DNA of 64,000 nucleotides, from the NCBI GenBank assembly GCA_902615745.1, contig CACMQB010000003.1:124001-188000 (forward strand), read 5' to 3'. This stretch comes from an uncultured Alphaproteobacteria bacterium. Lineage in GTDB: Bacteria; Pseudomonadota; Alphaproteobacteria; HIMB59; GCA-002718135. A program made the position numbers and the translations under genes. Below the pieces are notes generated by a model, which did not search any database, was not told the origin of the DNA, and saw nothing but the letters and a program-made list of their open reading frames with translations. Shown piece by piece: positions 26,290-36,158 of the stretch; positions within the stretch are counted from its first letter, which is position 1; the number at the start of each line of letters is the position of its first letter.

Positions 26290-28512
26290 ATGTTCAAGTA
26301 TGGTTCTTTTCGAAATTTTGTTAGTAAATTTTTTTTAGGAATAATTTTATTTGGCTTTGGATCAATTTATTTAGCCAGTCTATATACATACTCACCTAAT
26401 GATCCAGGTTATCAAAATTTTAACGAAGGTGAAATTCAAAATATTCTGGGCAATTTTGGTGCATATTTATCAAGTTACTCCTTAGTATTTATTGGAACAC
26501 TAAGCTATTTAATTGCTCTATTTTTAACAATAGAAGGTGGTAGATTTTTTCTAGGTATGGCTAATCGATTTGTAATTTTGAATTTAATGTCAAATCTAGT
26601 TGGTATTATAAGTATAAATATATCCTTAAAATCATTTGGCGAATATTATTTAGAAAAGGGAGTATTGTCTCAGATAATTGTCGATCTATTTTCAATTATT
26701 AATATAAATTTTTTAGATAATATTTTTGTTTATTACTTCAGTAATTTTTTACTTTTTATATTTGGTATATTTTTAATACTTGTATCCTTTAGAGTAAAAC
26801 TATCTTGGATAAATAAGATTATTCATTCTTTAAAGGTGTTTGGATATTTAAGATTTTTGTTTTCAGTATTTAGTCTATTAAAATATTTAAAATTTAAAAA
26901 ACGAACTTCCAAGAAAACTTTAAGAAGTGAGCCAACAATTAAAAAAAGAAATTATGTAAATTTAAATAGAAAAAGTAATTTGAAGACTAAATCCGAAAAA
27001 CAACTAGAATTGGATAACTTTAGTTTTAGTCTTCCTTCAAAAGATCTTCTTTCAATATCAAGCTTTAAAAATAATAAAAATAAAGAACTCGATAAAATAA
27101 ATACTGATGCAGCTATAAAATTAGAAAAAACACTTTCTGAATATGGTGTTGAAGGAAAGATCATTGGTTTTAGTAGTGGTCCTATTGTAACATTGTTTGA
27201 GTTTGTTCCAAATGCAGGTATCAAATCTAGTAAAGTTATAGGTTTATCAGATGATATTGCTCGAGCAATGTCATCTATCTCTGCTAGGATTTCAACCCAG
27301 CCTGGAAAGACTAGCCTTGGTATTGAAATACCAAATAGTAAAAGAGATAGTGTTTTGTTTGGAGATTTAATTAAAGAAGGAGAATTTGAGATAGAAAACG
27401 ACTCTCTAACACTTGCTTTAGGAAAAGACATATCTGGAAAAAGTATTTTTGCAAATTTAGAACGAATGCCTCATCTCTTAATAGCTGGAACAACTGGTTC
27501 TGGTAAATCAGTAGGTATTAACACGATGATCTTAAGTATTTTATATAAGTTCAAACCTAATGAGTGCAAATTAATTTTAATTGACCCTAAAATGTTAGAA
27601 CTTAGTATTTATGAAGATATTCCCCATTTATTAACACCTGTTGTTACAGATCCAAAAAAAGCCGTTTTTGCTCTTAAGTGGGTAGTTAGAGAAATGGAAA
27701 ATAGATATAAGTTAATGAGTTCATTAAATGTGAAAAATATAGATTCTTATAATAATAAAGTTTTGCAAACTATTTCATCAGGAAGAAAGCTGTATAGAGA
27801 AGTTCAAACAGGGATAGATGATGACACTAGAATGCCAATTATTGAGAAACAGGAAATACTTCTTGAAAAAATGCCTTTTATTGTCGTAGTAATTGATGAG
27901 ATGGCAGACTTAATGATGGTCGCTGGCAAAGAAGTTGAGTCATTAGTTCAAAGATTGGCTCAAATGGCAAGAGCATCTGGAATACATTTAATAACAGCTA
28001 CTCAAAGACCAAGTGTTGATGTAATCACAGGAACGATAAAAGCAAATTTTCCAAGTCGTATTAGTTATAAAGTATCAAGTAAATTTGATAGCAGAACGAT
28101 ACTAAATGAAATGGGGGCAGAACAATTATTGGGAAGTGGAGATATGTTGTTTTTAGAAAATGGTGGTATAATAAAGAGACTGCACGGTGGATTTGTTTCT
28201 GAGAGCGAGGTTGACAAAGTTGTAACACACATAAAGAAACAAGCTACATTTGATTATAAAAAGGAGATTTCGTTATCAGAAGAAGAATTAACCAATACAA
28301 ATAGAGATGATCTAATTTCAACTAATAATGATGAGCTCTATACTAAAGCTGTTGAGATTGTTATTAAGCAACAAAAAATTTCAACAAGTTATATTCAAAG
28401 GTATCTTCAGATTGGCTATAATAGGGCAGCAAGAATAGTAGAAAAGATGGAAGAGGATGGAATTATAAGCGAAGCAAATAACGCAGGTAAAAGACATGTT
28501 CTTAAAAAGTGA
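26290..28512 (+). CDS. ftsK: DNA translocase FtsK
   Basis: This 740-residue protein couples division to chromosome segregation. The N-terminus has about four membrane helices (residues 10-170), followed by a short basic linker (about 200-250), an alpha/beta motor with Walker A AGTTGSGKSVG (about residue 399) and Walker B FIVVVIDEMADLM. A C-terminal winged-helix gamma domain (last about 65 residues, with GYNRAARIVEKMEEDGII) reads KOPS and activates XerCD. The linker is much shorter than in E. coli. Its end overlaps the lolA start by 17 nt. Confidence 0.97.
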   Translation: MFKYGSFRNFVSKFFLGIILFGFGSIYLASLYTYSPNDPGYQNFNEGEIQNILGNFGAYLSSYSLVFIGTLSYLIALFLTIEGGRFFLGMANRFVILNLMSNLVGIISINISLKSFGEYYLEKGVLSQIIVDLFSIININFLDNIFVYYFSNFLLFIFGIFLILVSFRVKLSWINKIIHSLKVFGYLRFLFSVFSLLKYLKFKKRTSKKTLRSEPTIKKRNYVNLNRKSNLKTKSEKQLELDNFSFSLPSKDLLSISSFKNNKNKELDKINTDAAIKLEKTLSEYGVEGKIIGFSSGPIVTLFEFVPNAGIKSSKVIGLSDDIARAMSSISARISTQPGKTSLGIEIPNSKRDSVLFGDLIKEGEFEIENDSLTLALGKDISGKSIFANLERMPHLLIAGTTGSGKSVGINTMILSILYKFKPNECKLILIDPKMLELSIYEDIPHLLTPVVTDPKKAVFALKWVVREMENRYKLMSSLNVKNIDSYNNKVLQTISSGRKLYREVQTGIDDDTRMPIIEKQEILLEKMPFIVVVIDEMADLMMVAGKEVESLVQRLAQMARASGIHLITATQRPSVDVITGTIKANFPSRISYKVSSKFDSRTILNEMGAEQLLGSGDMLFLENGGIIKRLHGGFVSESEVDKVVTHIKKQATFDYKKEISLSEEELTNTNRDDLISTNNDELYTKAVEIVIKQQKISTSYIQRYLQIGYNRAARIVEKMEEDGIISEANNAGKRHVLKK

Positions 28513-29092
28513 AAAATGTCTAATTAATTTATTAGTATTAGTTTTTTATTTATTTTCTAGTAAGGCCAATTCAACAACTGGCGAAAAAATAGATGTTTTA
28601 AATTATTTAACCTCATTAAATAATTTTTCCGCTTCTTTTATTCAAGTTGATGGAGAAAATTTGAGTGAAGGAATAGTATATATAGGTGCTAAAAGGGTCA
28701 GAGCTGAGTATTTTTTTCCAACAAAGATTCTAATAATTTTAGGTGCGAACAAAGCAATGTATTATGATTATGAGCTTGAAGAAGATGAGTTTTTTAATCC
28801 AAAAAATACTAATGCCTGGTTCTTTTATGACATATTTAGAGATCCACTTTTTTTTGAAGATGGAATAATTGAAGTAAATAACAATGAGATATTATTAGAA
28901 AAAAAAGGGACTGATAATGAAGAAAACAACTTTGTTATAAAAGTGTTATTTGAAAAAAATCCACTAGTGTTAAGGGGTATAGAGGTAGTGATTAATGATG
29001 ATGTCCTAAAGTTATCAATTTATAATCATAGTTATAATGAGCAATTTCAAAAGGATTTTTTCAAACTTATAAACCCTAAATTTTTAAACTAA
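28496..29092 (+). CDS. lolA: Outer-membrane lipoprotein carrier LolA
   Basis: This 198-residue protein has a signal peptide (hydrophobic core about residues 9-20, ending SSKANS) and then the LolA pattern: a FSASFIQ segment, YIGAKRVRAEYFFP, and MYYDYEL, matching the half-barrel that carries lipoproteins from the inner to the outer membrane. It directly follows and overlaps ftsK, the usual ftsK-lolA order in proteobacteria. It converges with the response-regulator-like gene with 4 nt of overlap. Confidence 0.88.
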   Translation: MFLKSEKCLINLLVLVFYLFSSKANSTTGEKIDVLNYLTSLNNFSASFIQVDGENLSEGIVYIGAKRVRAEYFFPTKILIILGANKAMYYDYELEEDEFFNPKNTNAWFFYDIFRDPLFFEDGIIEVNNNEILLEKKGTDNEENNFVIKVLFEKNPLVLRGIEVVINDDVLKLSIYNHSYNEQFQKDFFKLINPKFLN

Positions 29093-29691
29093 GTTTTAAT
29101 TAAAAGATCTTCATTTTTTGTTTGAATCTTAACTTTTGTTTTTACAGTGTTCAATTTTTTTCTTATTCTAGTAAGATGGCTTTCTAGAGAATTTGTTTCA
29201 ATATTTGATTTAATATTTAAAATATTTTCTTTAATGAAATTTTTGCTTGTTTTTTTTTCTCTAATTAAAAAGGTAAGGATCTCCAATTCTATTTTAGTTA
29301 AGCGACAAAAACTATCGTTATTGAGGTTTATAAGTTTTTCATTATAAATTGATATATCATGAAACTGTACTTTTAAATTTTGTACAAAGTTTTCAATTCT
29401 ATTTTTTATAATGTTTATTGAAATCGGGCAGCTTAATATATTTGAATTGTTAGTAAAATTTAAATTTATATTTTTTAAATATGTGATAATTAAAAAATTA
29501 TCGTTTACACTTTTATTGTCTATTAGATCAATATCATTTTTATTGCTTATAATAATTATATTTGCTTGGGATGTTTTTATATTGTTTTTGATCTCATCTA
29601 GTTTCATAATGCTTAACTCATACTCAGAAAGAAGAATAGACAAAAAATTTTTTATCTTGTTGTTACAAAATATATATAGTTCAGTTTTCAT
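29089..29691 (-). CDS. Response-regulator-like protein with degenerate receiver and OmpR-type winged helix
   Basis: The 200-residue protein has a C-terminal winged-helix domain (about residues 125-198: LTKIELEILTFLIREK followed by ESHLTRIRKKL) of the OmpR/PhoB type. The N-terminal about 115 residues have receiver-like alternation, but the strand that should end in the phosphorylated aspartate reads NIIIISNKND, with no Asp at the expected point, and the acidic pocket is missing. It is therefore probably phosphorylation-independent. It overlaps the stop of yggS (ATGA), so the two are co-expressed. No sensor kinase is nearby. Confidence 0.7.
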   Translation of the reverse strand: MKTELYIFCNNKIKNFLSILLSEYELSIMKLDEIKNNIKTSQANIIIISNKNDIDLIDNKSVNDNFLIITYLKNINLNFTNNSNILSCPISINIIKNRIENFVQNLKVQFHDISIYNEKLINLNNDSFCRLTKIELEILTFLIREKKTSKNFIKENILNIKSNIETNSLESHLTRIRKKLNTVKTKVKIQTKNEDLLIKT

Positions 29692-30326
29692 AATCTTTTC
29701 CCAAATAAAATTGTTCCAAGCCTAATGTACGTGGGGTTGAATTGAAGCGCTTTTGTGTAATCATTGCTCATTCCAATACTTAATTCTTCAATTTTGTTTT
29801 CTTTTGCAAGAAGTTTTAATTGATTAAAATGATAAACTGGATCTTCATCTATTGGAGGTATGCACATTAAACCAATTATAGGAAGCTTCATTTCTTGTTT
29901 TAAAAAAAATAAAAAGTCTTTTGTGTGTTCAGGAAAAATACCGCTTTTTGTTGTCTCTTTACCTGTATTTACTTGTAAGAAAAATTTTTTATTTTGAAGT
30001 AGTTCTTTGTGTTTTGAGAATTCTAAAGCTATTTTTTCCCTGTCCAAAGTATGAAAAACATCAAAAATTTGGATTGCATCTTTTACTTTGTTTGATTGTA
30101 GTGGACCTGTTAAATGAAGTTCTATTGTTGTATTGTCTTGCTTTAATTTTTGAAATTTTTCTTTTGCTTCTTGAACTCTATTTTCACCAAATATTTTAAC
30201 TCCAGCATCAATAGCTTCAAGAACACTTTTAAGTGGGTGATTCTTTGATATAGCAACAATTTTGGCGGATTTTCTAGTTTTTTTTAAAAAATCATTGATT
30301 TCATTGTATTTTTTAATATTAAACAT
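29688..30326 (-). CDS. yggS: PLP homeostasis protein, YggS/PLPBP family
   Basis: This 212-residue single-domain alanine-racemase-like barrel has KIVAISKNHP with the PLP lysine near residue 27, GENRVQEAKEK, HLTGPLQSNK, VNTGKETTKSG, MCIPP and SIGMSNDY. All mark the PLPBP/YggS family, which binds pyridoxal 5'-phosphate and buffers vitamin B6 and amino-acid pools without known catalysis. It is coupled to the downstream regulator-like gene and divergent from the porin. Confidence 0.95.
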   Translation of the reverse strand: MFNIKKYNEINDFLKKTRKSAKIVAISKNHPLKSVLEAIDAGVKIFGENRVQEAKEKFQKLKQDNTTIELHLTGPLQSNKVKDAIQIFDVFHTLDREKIALEFSKHKELLQNKKFFLQVNTGKETTKSGIFPEHTKDFLFFLKQEMKLPIIGLMCIPPIDEDPVYHFNQLKLLAKENKIEELSIGMSNDYTKALQFNPTYIRLGTILFGKRL

Positions 30327-30389
30327 AAGATAGTATGTTGTAAAAAAACAACATTGTTACAAAAAATATAATAAATCATTATGCTTTTT

Positions 30390-30418
30390 TTGTAATTTAT
30401 TCAATTTTTAAATAATAG
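30390..30418 (+). promoter_or_regulatory. Possible sigma-70-type promoter of the porin gene
   Basis: TTGTAA (30390-30395) and TAATAG (30413-30418) are separated by 17 bases in the 155-nt gap upstream of the porin. Downstream lie an inverted repeat GTAAG...CTTAC (about 30429-30445), a palindrome ATGAATATTCAT (30451-30462), and a good Shine-Dalgarno AAGGAG before ATG 30482. In DNA this AT-rich, promoter-like hexamers are frequent, so this is only a candidate; the palindromes could be operator or leader structures. Confidence 0.35.
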
Positions 30419-30481
30419 CATTATCAATGTAAGTTAGTTTCTTACATTTAATGAATATTCATTAACTCAAAAGGAGTAATT

Positions 30482-31525
30482 ATGAAAAAAGAACTATTAA
30501 TGGGAACTGCTCTTGTTTCTACGCTTGGTGCTGCTTCAGTTGCTGAAGCTGTAACAGCTACAATGAGTGGTAACCACCAAACTGGTATTGAGTTTGATTC
30601 ACCTACTGGTGGAACTGACACTAATGCCCAAGTTAATGACAACAACTTTTCTGTGTCATTATCTGAAACTACTGACGGCGGAATGACTATTTCATCAAGC
30701 TTTAAGCTTATGGATGAAAACGGTTCTGCTGGTGATCTAGACGCTGGATTTACATTAGCATTTACTGATGGATCAAAACTTGATGTAATCAATGCTGGTA
30801 ACGCATCTGGTGGACATGCAGTTTCTGTTCCAGGTTCTGCTGGTGCTGAAGGTGTAGCTACTACATCAACTAACTCAGCTCAAACTGGATTAGACTTTAT
30901 GACCGCTTCAACAGTATTAGGTGTTGAGTATCACACTGCTTCAGATTTCTTGGCTGATGGACTAAAAATGTCTTTCTCAGCTTCATCTGACTCAGGTGCT
31001 GCAGCTGCTACAACTTACAGAGTTGATAGTCACGTTGCAATTGGTGCTACTTATGTAACTGATCTTGGTGACACTGCCCTAACTATCGGTGGTGGTTATT
31101 CAGTAGTTGACGGTTCAAAATCAAACACTGCGCCTACTAATGACAACAATGGTATCCATGTAGGTTTAAGTGCTGTAACTGGTGATTTAACAGTTGCTGT
31201 TGGTTATGCTGACGGTGAAGTTGCTGGTTCTGGTTTATCGTCTGCTTCAGAATACGAAGCTGATGTTGTAAAAGCAGGTGTAAAATATGTAACTGGAGAT
31301 CTAACGTTTAACGTTGGTATCGCTTCAGGTGATGCAAAAGATAATACTATTGGATCAAGTGGCGGTAATGATGACTCAAAAGACGTTACTTCAGCTAGTG
31401 TTTCTTATGCTGTAGCTTCTGGTGTAACTGCAATTCTTGGTTATACTTCTCTAGAAGCAAGTGACGAAGGTTCAGCAACTGACGATGGATCTGCATGGTA
31501 CATCGGTGCTAACATGTCATTTTAA
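30482..31525 (+). CDS. Outer-membrane porin (beta-barrel)
   Basis: This 347-residue protein has a signal peptide ending AEA near residue 22 and then alternating amphipathic segments rich in Gly, Ser, Thr and Asp, ending in Phe (ANMSF), the C-terminal signal for outer-membrane barrel assembly. It resembles alphaproteobacterial general porins. Base composition and codon use are plainly less AT-rich than the neighbours (GCT, GGT, ACT codons dominate), as expected for a very highly expressed gene. It has its own strong ribosome-binding site and terminator. The solute is unknown. Confidence 0.85.
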   Translation: MKKELLMGTALVSTLGAASVAEAVTATMSGNHQTGIEFDSPTGGTDTNAQVNDNNFSVSLSETTDGGMTISSSFKLMDENGSAGDLDAGFTLAFTDGSKLDVINAGNASGGHAVSVPGSAGAEGVATTSTNSAQTGLDFMTASTVLGVEYHTASDFLADGLKMSFSASSDSGAAAATTYRVDSHVAIGATYVTDLGDTALTIGGGYSVVDGSKSNTAPTNDNNGIHVGLSAVTGDLTVAVGYADGEVAGSGLSSASEYEADVVKAGVKYVTGDLTFNVGIASGDAKDNTIGSSGGNDDSKDVTSASVSYAVASGVTAILGYTSLEASDEGSATDDGSAWYIGANMSF

Positions 31526-31545
31526 TTAAAGATATTGTTTCTTTG

Positions 31546-31578
31546 AAAAACGGCACTTTAATTAGTGCCGTTTTTTTT
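31546..31578 (+). terminator. Rho-independent terminator after the porin
   Basis: The sequence AAAAACGGCACT pairs with AGTGCCGTTTTT around the loop TTAATT, and the hairpin is followed by an unbroken run of T. It starts 20 bases after the porin stop. It is the only strong intrinsic terminator I could find by eye in the window, which fits the idea that the porin is a highly expressed single-gene unit. Confidence 0.93.
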
Positions 31579-31618
31579 ATGTTTTACATTTAGCCTCCAA
31601 TACAATATTTGTATTTTG

Positions 31619-32221
31619 ATGATTTTGACTCGAGTATTTTTACTATTTTTTTTATTTTTTATCTTTTCTTGTAATAGCAATAAGACTGAAGAAGAAATGG
31701 AAGAGTTGTGGTCAAAAGCACAGACTAAATCTCAAATTATTGAAAGATCTGGATCAAAATTTAATTCTGCCTTAGACATGGAACTTGCTCTAAGGGATGC
31801 TGAAACAAGACTTCAGACTGGTGGTGGCTTGCTTGGTAAAAAAGGTCTTTCACTCGGTGATGTTATGGGTAATAACAATAACATCAATTCAACAACAACA
31901 ATTGCTATGTCAGTAAATCCTTTTCTTTGGAGAGGGGCCTTGGAAACAATAAATTTTATGCCTTTAAGTTCTGCTGATCAATTGGGTGGAACTATAATAA
32001 CTGATTGGTACTCAACTGAAGATAATCAAAATGAAAGATGTAAATTAAATATTTTTATAACTGGTAAAAGTCTTAAAACTGAAAATCTAAGAGTAGTTTC
32101 ATTTTGTCAAGAATTTAAAAACCCATCATGGATAAATAAAAAAATAAATTTAGAAAATGATATTAAAATAGAAAATGCTATATTAAACAAAGCCAAAAAA
32201 TTAAAACTCCAATCAAGTTAA
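31619..32221 (+). CDS. DUF3576 family lipoprotein
   Basis: From ATG 31619 the 200-residue product has a lipoprotein signal peptide (FLLFFLFFIFSC, lipobox IFSC). It is followed by a region rich in polar residues and the conserved core NPFLWRGALETINFMPLSSADQLGGTIITDWYS, here described by its key residues PFLWRGALE, SADQLGG and TDWY. This is the DUF3576 signature. The upstream in-frame GTG at 31565 lies in the terminator hairpin and is rejected. Alphaproteobacteria keep this gene just before leuS, as here (3 nt gap). Function is unknown; it should sit in the outer or inner membrane facing the periplasm. Confidence 0.88.
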   Translation: MILTRVFLLFFLFFIFSCNSNKTEEEMEELWSKAQTKSQIIERSGSKFNSALDMELALRDAETRLQTGGGLLGKKGLSLGDVMGNNNNINSTTTIAMSVNPFLWRGALETINFMPLSSADQLGGTIITDWYSTEDNQNERCKLNIFITGKSLKTENLRVVSFCQEFKNPSWINKKINLENDIKIENAILNKAKKLKLQSS

Positions 32222-32224
32222 GAA

Positions 32225-34735
32225 GTGTCATCACGATACAATCATAAATTAGTTGAAAAAAAATGGCAGGACGTCTGGTCAAAAAATAATGTTTTTAAAA
32301 CATTAAGAGATGAGAACAAAAAAAAATTTTATGTTCTAGAAATGTTTCCTTATCCATCTGGTAAAATACATATGGGGCATGTAAGGAATTATACATTAGG
32401 TGATGTAGTAGCAAGATACAAAAAGATGAAGGGTTATAATGTTTTACACCCCATGGGCTGGGATGCTTTTGGCCTACCAGCTGAAAATGCTGCTTTAACA
32501 GAAAAAAAACATCCTGAGAGCTGGACATATCAAAATATTAATACAATGAAAAATCAGTTATTGAAAATGGGCTTGTCTTTGGATTGGGAAAGGGAAATTG
32601 CCACTTGCCATCCTGAATATTACAAGCACGAACAGAAGTTTTTTATTGATATGTTTAATGCTGGACTTGCATACAAAAAAGAGGCTGAAGTAAATTGGGA
32701 TCCAGTAGATAAAACGGTTCTTGCAAATGAACAAGTGATTGATGGGAAGGGTTGGAGATCAGGCGCAACCGTTGAAAAGAAAAAGTTATCACAATGGTTT
32801 TTGAAAATTAGTAAATATTCTGATGAGCTTTTAGAAGATTTAAATAATTTAAATAATTGGCCTAATAAAGTCAAAATTATGCAGTCTAATTGGATTGGTA
32901 AATCAGTTGGGGCTGAAATTGATTTTAAGATTTTAGGAAATGATGACAAAATAAAAGTATTCACAACACGACCAGATACAATTTATGGAGCAACTTTTAT
33001 TGCACTCTCAAGTGAACATAAATTAATTGTAAATATTTCAAAAGAAAATCTGGAATTACAAAAATTTATCAAAGATTGTGAAAATCTGAATCCTGAAAAA
33101 ACAAAAAAGGGTTTTAATACTGGTTTGTTTGTTGAGCACCCATTTATCATGGGAAAAAAACTGCCAGTTTTTGTTGCCAATTTTGTTTTAAAAGAATACG
33201 GACTTGGCGCTATTTTTGGTTGCCCCGCACATGATCAGAGAGATTTAGATTTTGCAAAAGAGTACAAATTAGATGTTATAACAGTAGTAAAGCCAAAAAG
33301 TGGTGAAGATGATTTATTTAAAGTTGAATCTACGGCCTTTACTGATGATGGAATAGTAATTAATTCAGAATTTTTAAATGGGTTAGACACAGAGAAAGCA
33401 AAGGACAAAATAATTGTTGAAATAGAGAAGAAGGGAATAGGAAAAAAACAAATAAACTTTAAATTAAGAGATTGGGGTATTTCAAGGCAAAGATTTTGGG
33501 GTTGCCCAATACCAATTATTTATAGAGAAGATGGAGAGATACTAGCAGTAGAAGATAATCAGCTTCCAGTTAAACTTCCAGATATTGAAAATTTTACTGA
33601 ATCATCTAGCGCTTTAAGCAATATTCCAGGTTGGAAAGAAACGGTTTGTCCTAAAACTGGAATGAAGGCATATAGAGAAACGGATACTTTTGATACTTTT
33701 TTTGAATCGTCGTGGTATTTTTTTCGATATTGTAATGCAAGATTAGACAAGCCCTTTGATAAAAAAGATATTAATTATTGGCTACCAGTTGATCAGTATA
33801 TTGGTGGTATTGAACATGCTATTTTACACTTATTGTATTCTAGATTTTTTACGAAAGCATTAAGGGACCTTGATTATTTTAATTTAGACGAACCGTTTAA
33901 AGGATTGTTTACTCAAGGTATGGTTACTCATGTTACTTACAAAAATAAATTGGGTGAATGGATTGAGCCTAATGATACAGAAATTAGAAATGGTAAATTA
34001 CAAGACAAAGAAGGTAATGAAATAAAAACTGGAAAAGTTGAAAAAATGAGTAAATCAAAAAAAAATGTTGTTGATCCTAATGATATAATAACTTCATATG
34101 GTGCCGATACGGCAAGATGGTTTATGTTATCTGATAGCCCTCCTGAAAGGGATTTACAATGGACAGAAACAGGGATATCCTCATCATTTAAATTTATTAA
34201 TAAATTATACGACTTTGTAAATAAATTAGAAAAGTATAATTCAAGTAATTTAGATGATATTGGTATTCTAGAAAATTTAAAAAATATCATTAACGAGGTA
34301 TCAGAAAATATAGAGGCTTTTCAGTTTAATAAATCAGTTGCCAAAATTTATGAGTTTGTAAACATTCTTAATGATTCAATCTTAAGTAAAAAATTATCTA
34401 AGAACAACTTCTTATGGTCACTTGAAAAATTATGTATTATTTTACAGCCTTTTGTTCCTCATATTAGTGAAGAAATTTGGTCTAGAATTGGTAATAAGAG
34501 TTTATGTATTAATGAAGTTTGGCCCACAGAAAGCGTAAAGAAGAAGAATAAGTCAAAAATAGCAATACAAATAAATGGAAAAACAAGAGAGGTTATAGAA
34601 ATTGATTCCTCTCTTACAAAAGAAGATGTTTTAGAAATTATAAAAAATAATAATAAGATTAAAAAAAATCTTGTTGGAAAAAATATTCAAAGAGAAATAT
34701 ATGTTCCTGGAAAAATTTTAAACCTAGTTATATAA
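32225..34735 (+). CDS. leuS: Leucyl-tRNA synthetase
   Basis: This 836-residue class I synthetase has the HIGH motif as HMGH (about residue 49), the KMSKS motif intact (about residue 607), a CP1 editing domain with TTRPDT and GCPAHDQRD, and a C-terminal anticodon-binding part. It starts with GTG 32225, 3 nt after the DUF3576 stop; no closer ATG fits the conserved start ([11 protein letters not shown]). The coding strand here is unusually G-rich relative to C. The stop overlaps the lptE ATG by 1 nt. Confidence 0.97.
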   Translation: MSSRYNHKLVEKKWQDVWSKNNVFKTLRDENKKKFYVLEMFPYPSGKIHMGHVRNYTLGDVVARYKKMKGYNVLHPMGWDAFGLPAENAALTEKKHPESWTYQNINTMKNQLLKMGLSLDWEREIATCHPEYYKHEQKFFIDMFNAGLAYKKEAEVNWDPVDKTVLANEQVIDGKGWRSGATVEKKKLSQWFLKISKYSDELLEDLNNLNNWPNKVKIMQSNWIGKSVGAEIDFKILGNDDKIKVFTTRPDTIYGATFIALSSEHKLIVNISKENLELQKFIKDCENLNPEKTKKGFNTGLFVEHPFIMGKKLPVFVANFVLKEYGLGAIFGCPAHDQRDLDFAKEYKLDVITVVKPKSGEDDLFKVESTAFTDDGIVINSEFLNGLDTEKAKDKIIVEIEKKGIGKKQINFKLRDWGISRQRFWGCPIPIIYREDGEILAVEDNQLPVKLPDIENFTESSSALSNIPGWKETVCPKTGMKAYRETDTFDTFFESSWYFFRYCNARLDKPFDKKDINYWLPVDQYIGGIEHAILHLLYSRFFTKALRDLDYFNLDEPFKGLFTQGMVTHVTYKNKLGEWIEPNDTEIRNGKLQDKEGNEIKTGKVEKMSKSKKNVVDPNDIITSYGADTARWFMLSDSPPERDLQWTETGISSSFKFINKLYDFVNKLEKYNSSNLDDIGILENLKNIINEVSENIEAFQFNKSVAKIYEFVNILNDSILSKKLSKNNFLWSLEKLCIILQPFVPHISEEIWSRIGNKSLCINEVWPTESVKKKNKSKIAIQINGKTREVIEIDSSLTKEDVLEIIKNNNKIKKNLVGKNIQREIYVPGKILNLVI

Positions 34736-35220
34736 TGAAAAAATTATTTATAGTTTTTGCTTTGTTTTTTCTGTTTTCTTGTGGTGACATAGATTTTGTT
34801 TACAAGGATAACAAAAACTTATTAAACCCTCTTTATCAAAAAACCAATGTTAATACATCGGGCGTTGATTTAAATTTTATAAACTCATATATACCTATGT
34901 TTTTTGGAGACAATAAAGAGGATGTTTTTAGTCTGACTATTAATATTGAAGAGAAAAAAACAAAAAGATCAGTGGAAACAAACCAAGCAACATCTAACCT
35001 TAGATATGAATTAAGGTTTTTTTATACATTAATATTAAATAAAGATAGTTGTGTAACTTATGAAAAAGAAATAACTTCTTACTTTTCAATCATACCAAAG
35101 TCTTCAGGGTATAATTATGGAACTGACTCATCGTTAGAAAAAAAATATGAGTTAGCAATATCAGATAATTTAAACCAATTTGTGTCTATATTATCAGATA
35201 AAAGTATCTATAATTGTTAA
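34735..35220 (+). CDS. lptE: LPS-assembly lipoprotein LptE
   Basis: This 161-residue protein has a lipoprotein signal peptide with lipobox LFSC (cysteine near residue 16), then a small alpha/beta domain with two long strands and a late cysteine. Sequence conservation in LptE is low; the call relies on size, the lipobox and position between leuS and holA, where lptE lies across proteobacteria. LptE plugs LptD in the outer membrane for LPS export. Its stop overlaps the next ATG (TAATG). Confidence 0.75.
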   Translation: MKKLFIVFALFFLFSCGDIDFVYKDNKNLLNPLYQKTNVNTSGVDLNFINSYIPMFFGDNKEDVFSLTINIEEKKTKRSVETNQATSNLRYELRFFYTLILNKDSCVTYEKEITSYFSIIPKSSGYNYGTDSSLEKKYELAISDNLNQFVSILSDKSIYNC

Positions 35221-36158
35221 TGAAAATCAACCCACTAATCATATTATTAAGTAATGACTTTAAAATAGACAAGAAATTTTATTTTATTGGTGGAAATGAA
35301 GTTACGCTTATGGAAAAAATAAAATCATTAATACTTGATAAATATCAACAAAATGAAAAGCATGAAATTGTTAATATTGAGACTATTAAAGATTTTGTAG
35401 ACGAAGAAGGTTTGTTTGGAAATAAAAAAATATTTATTGGAAAGGATTGTAAAGGAATTAATGTTGAAAATTTAAATAAAGCCAGAAAATCAGATGGTAT
35501 TTTTATTTTTATACAAGAAAATTCACAAAGTACTAAAAAAATCAAAGCTTTATTTGTTAAAGATAAGGACTCGTACTCTATTGATTGTTACGAACTAGAT
35601 AGGGATTCAAGAATTAAGATTTTAAATAAGTTTATAAATGTAAATAAGTTAAGTATTTCTGAAGAAATATATTGGATATTAGTTGACAAGTTAGATAGTA
35701 AATTTATTTTTTTTGAAAACAACCTAAAAAAAATCTTAGATTTAAACAATATAGATATTACAACAAATAATATAAAAAAAATATTAACAATAGGGGATTC
35801 AGGTAAAGAAAAGGTATTTTTTAGTTTATTAAAAAAAAACAAAGATATAGTTGAGTTGTATAGAAATAAAATTCTAACTGACTCAGATGTTAATATTCTT
35901 TATTATTCTTTTAAATATTTTTGTCAGCTAATAATTGATTCTAAAAGCGAGGATGAGTATATAAAAAAAATTCCAATATATTTATTTCGAGAAAAGAATT
36001 ATCTAATAGATTTTTATCGTAAATATAATTCTGGTAAAAAAAAATTATTGATAAAATTACTTTCATCAACTGAAAATATTTTGCGAAAAGAAAGTGGTTT
36101 ATCTTTAGCTTCTGGTCTTCGTTTTGTTTTAAATGTTAAAAAAATTACTATTTCTTAA
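35220..36158 (+). CDS. holA: DNA polymerase III delta subunit
   Basis: The 312-residue product (from ATG 35220, coupled to lptE by TAATG; a TTG 6 nt earlier is less likely) has FYFIGGNE, a Lys-rich N-terminal region, FGNKKIFIG and a helical C-terminal domain ending RFVLNVKK. This is the HolA pattern. The delta subunit opens the beta clamp within the clamp loader. Synteny leuS-lptE-holA-parB supports the call strongly. It overlaps the convergent parB by 11 nt. Confidence 0.85.
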   Translation: MKINPLIILLSNDFKIDKKFYFIGGNEVTLMEKIKSLILDKYQQNEKHEIVNIETIKDFVDEEGLFGNKKIFIGKDCKGINVENLNKARKSDGIFIFIQENSQSTKKIKALFVKDKDSYSIDCYELDRDSRIKILNKFINVNKLSISEEIYWILVDKLDSKFIFFENNLKKILDLNNIDITTNNIKKILTIGDSGKEKVFFSLLKKNKDIVELYRNKILTDSDVNILYYSFKYFCQLIIDSKSEDEYIKKIPIYLFREKNYLIDFYRKYNSGKKKLLIKLLSSTENILRKESGLSLASGLRFVLNVKKITIS

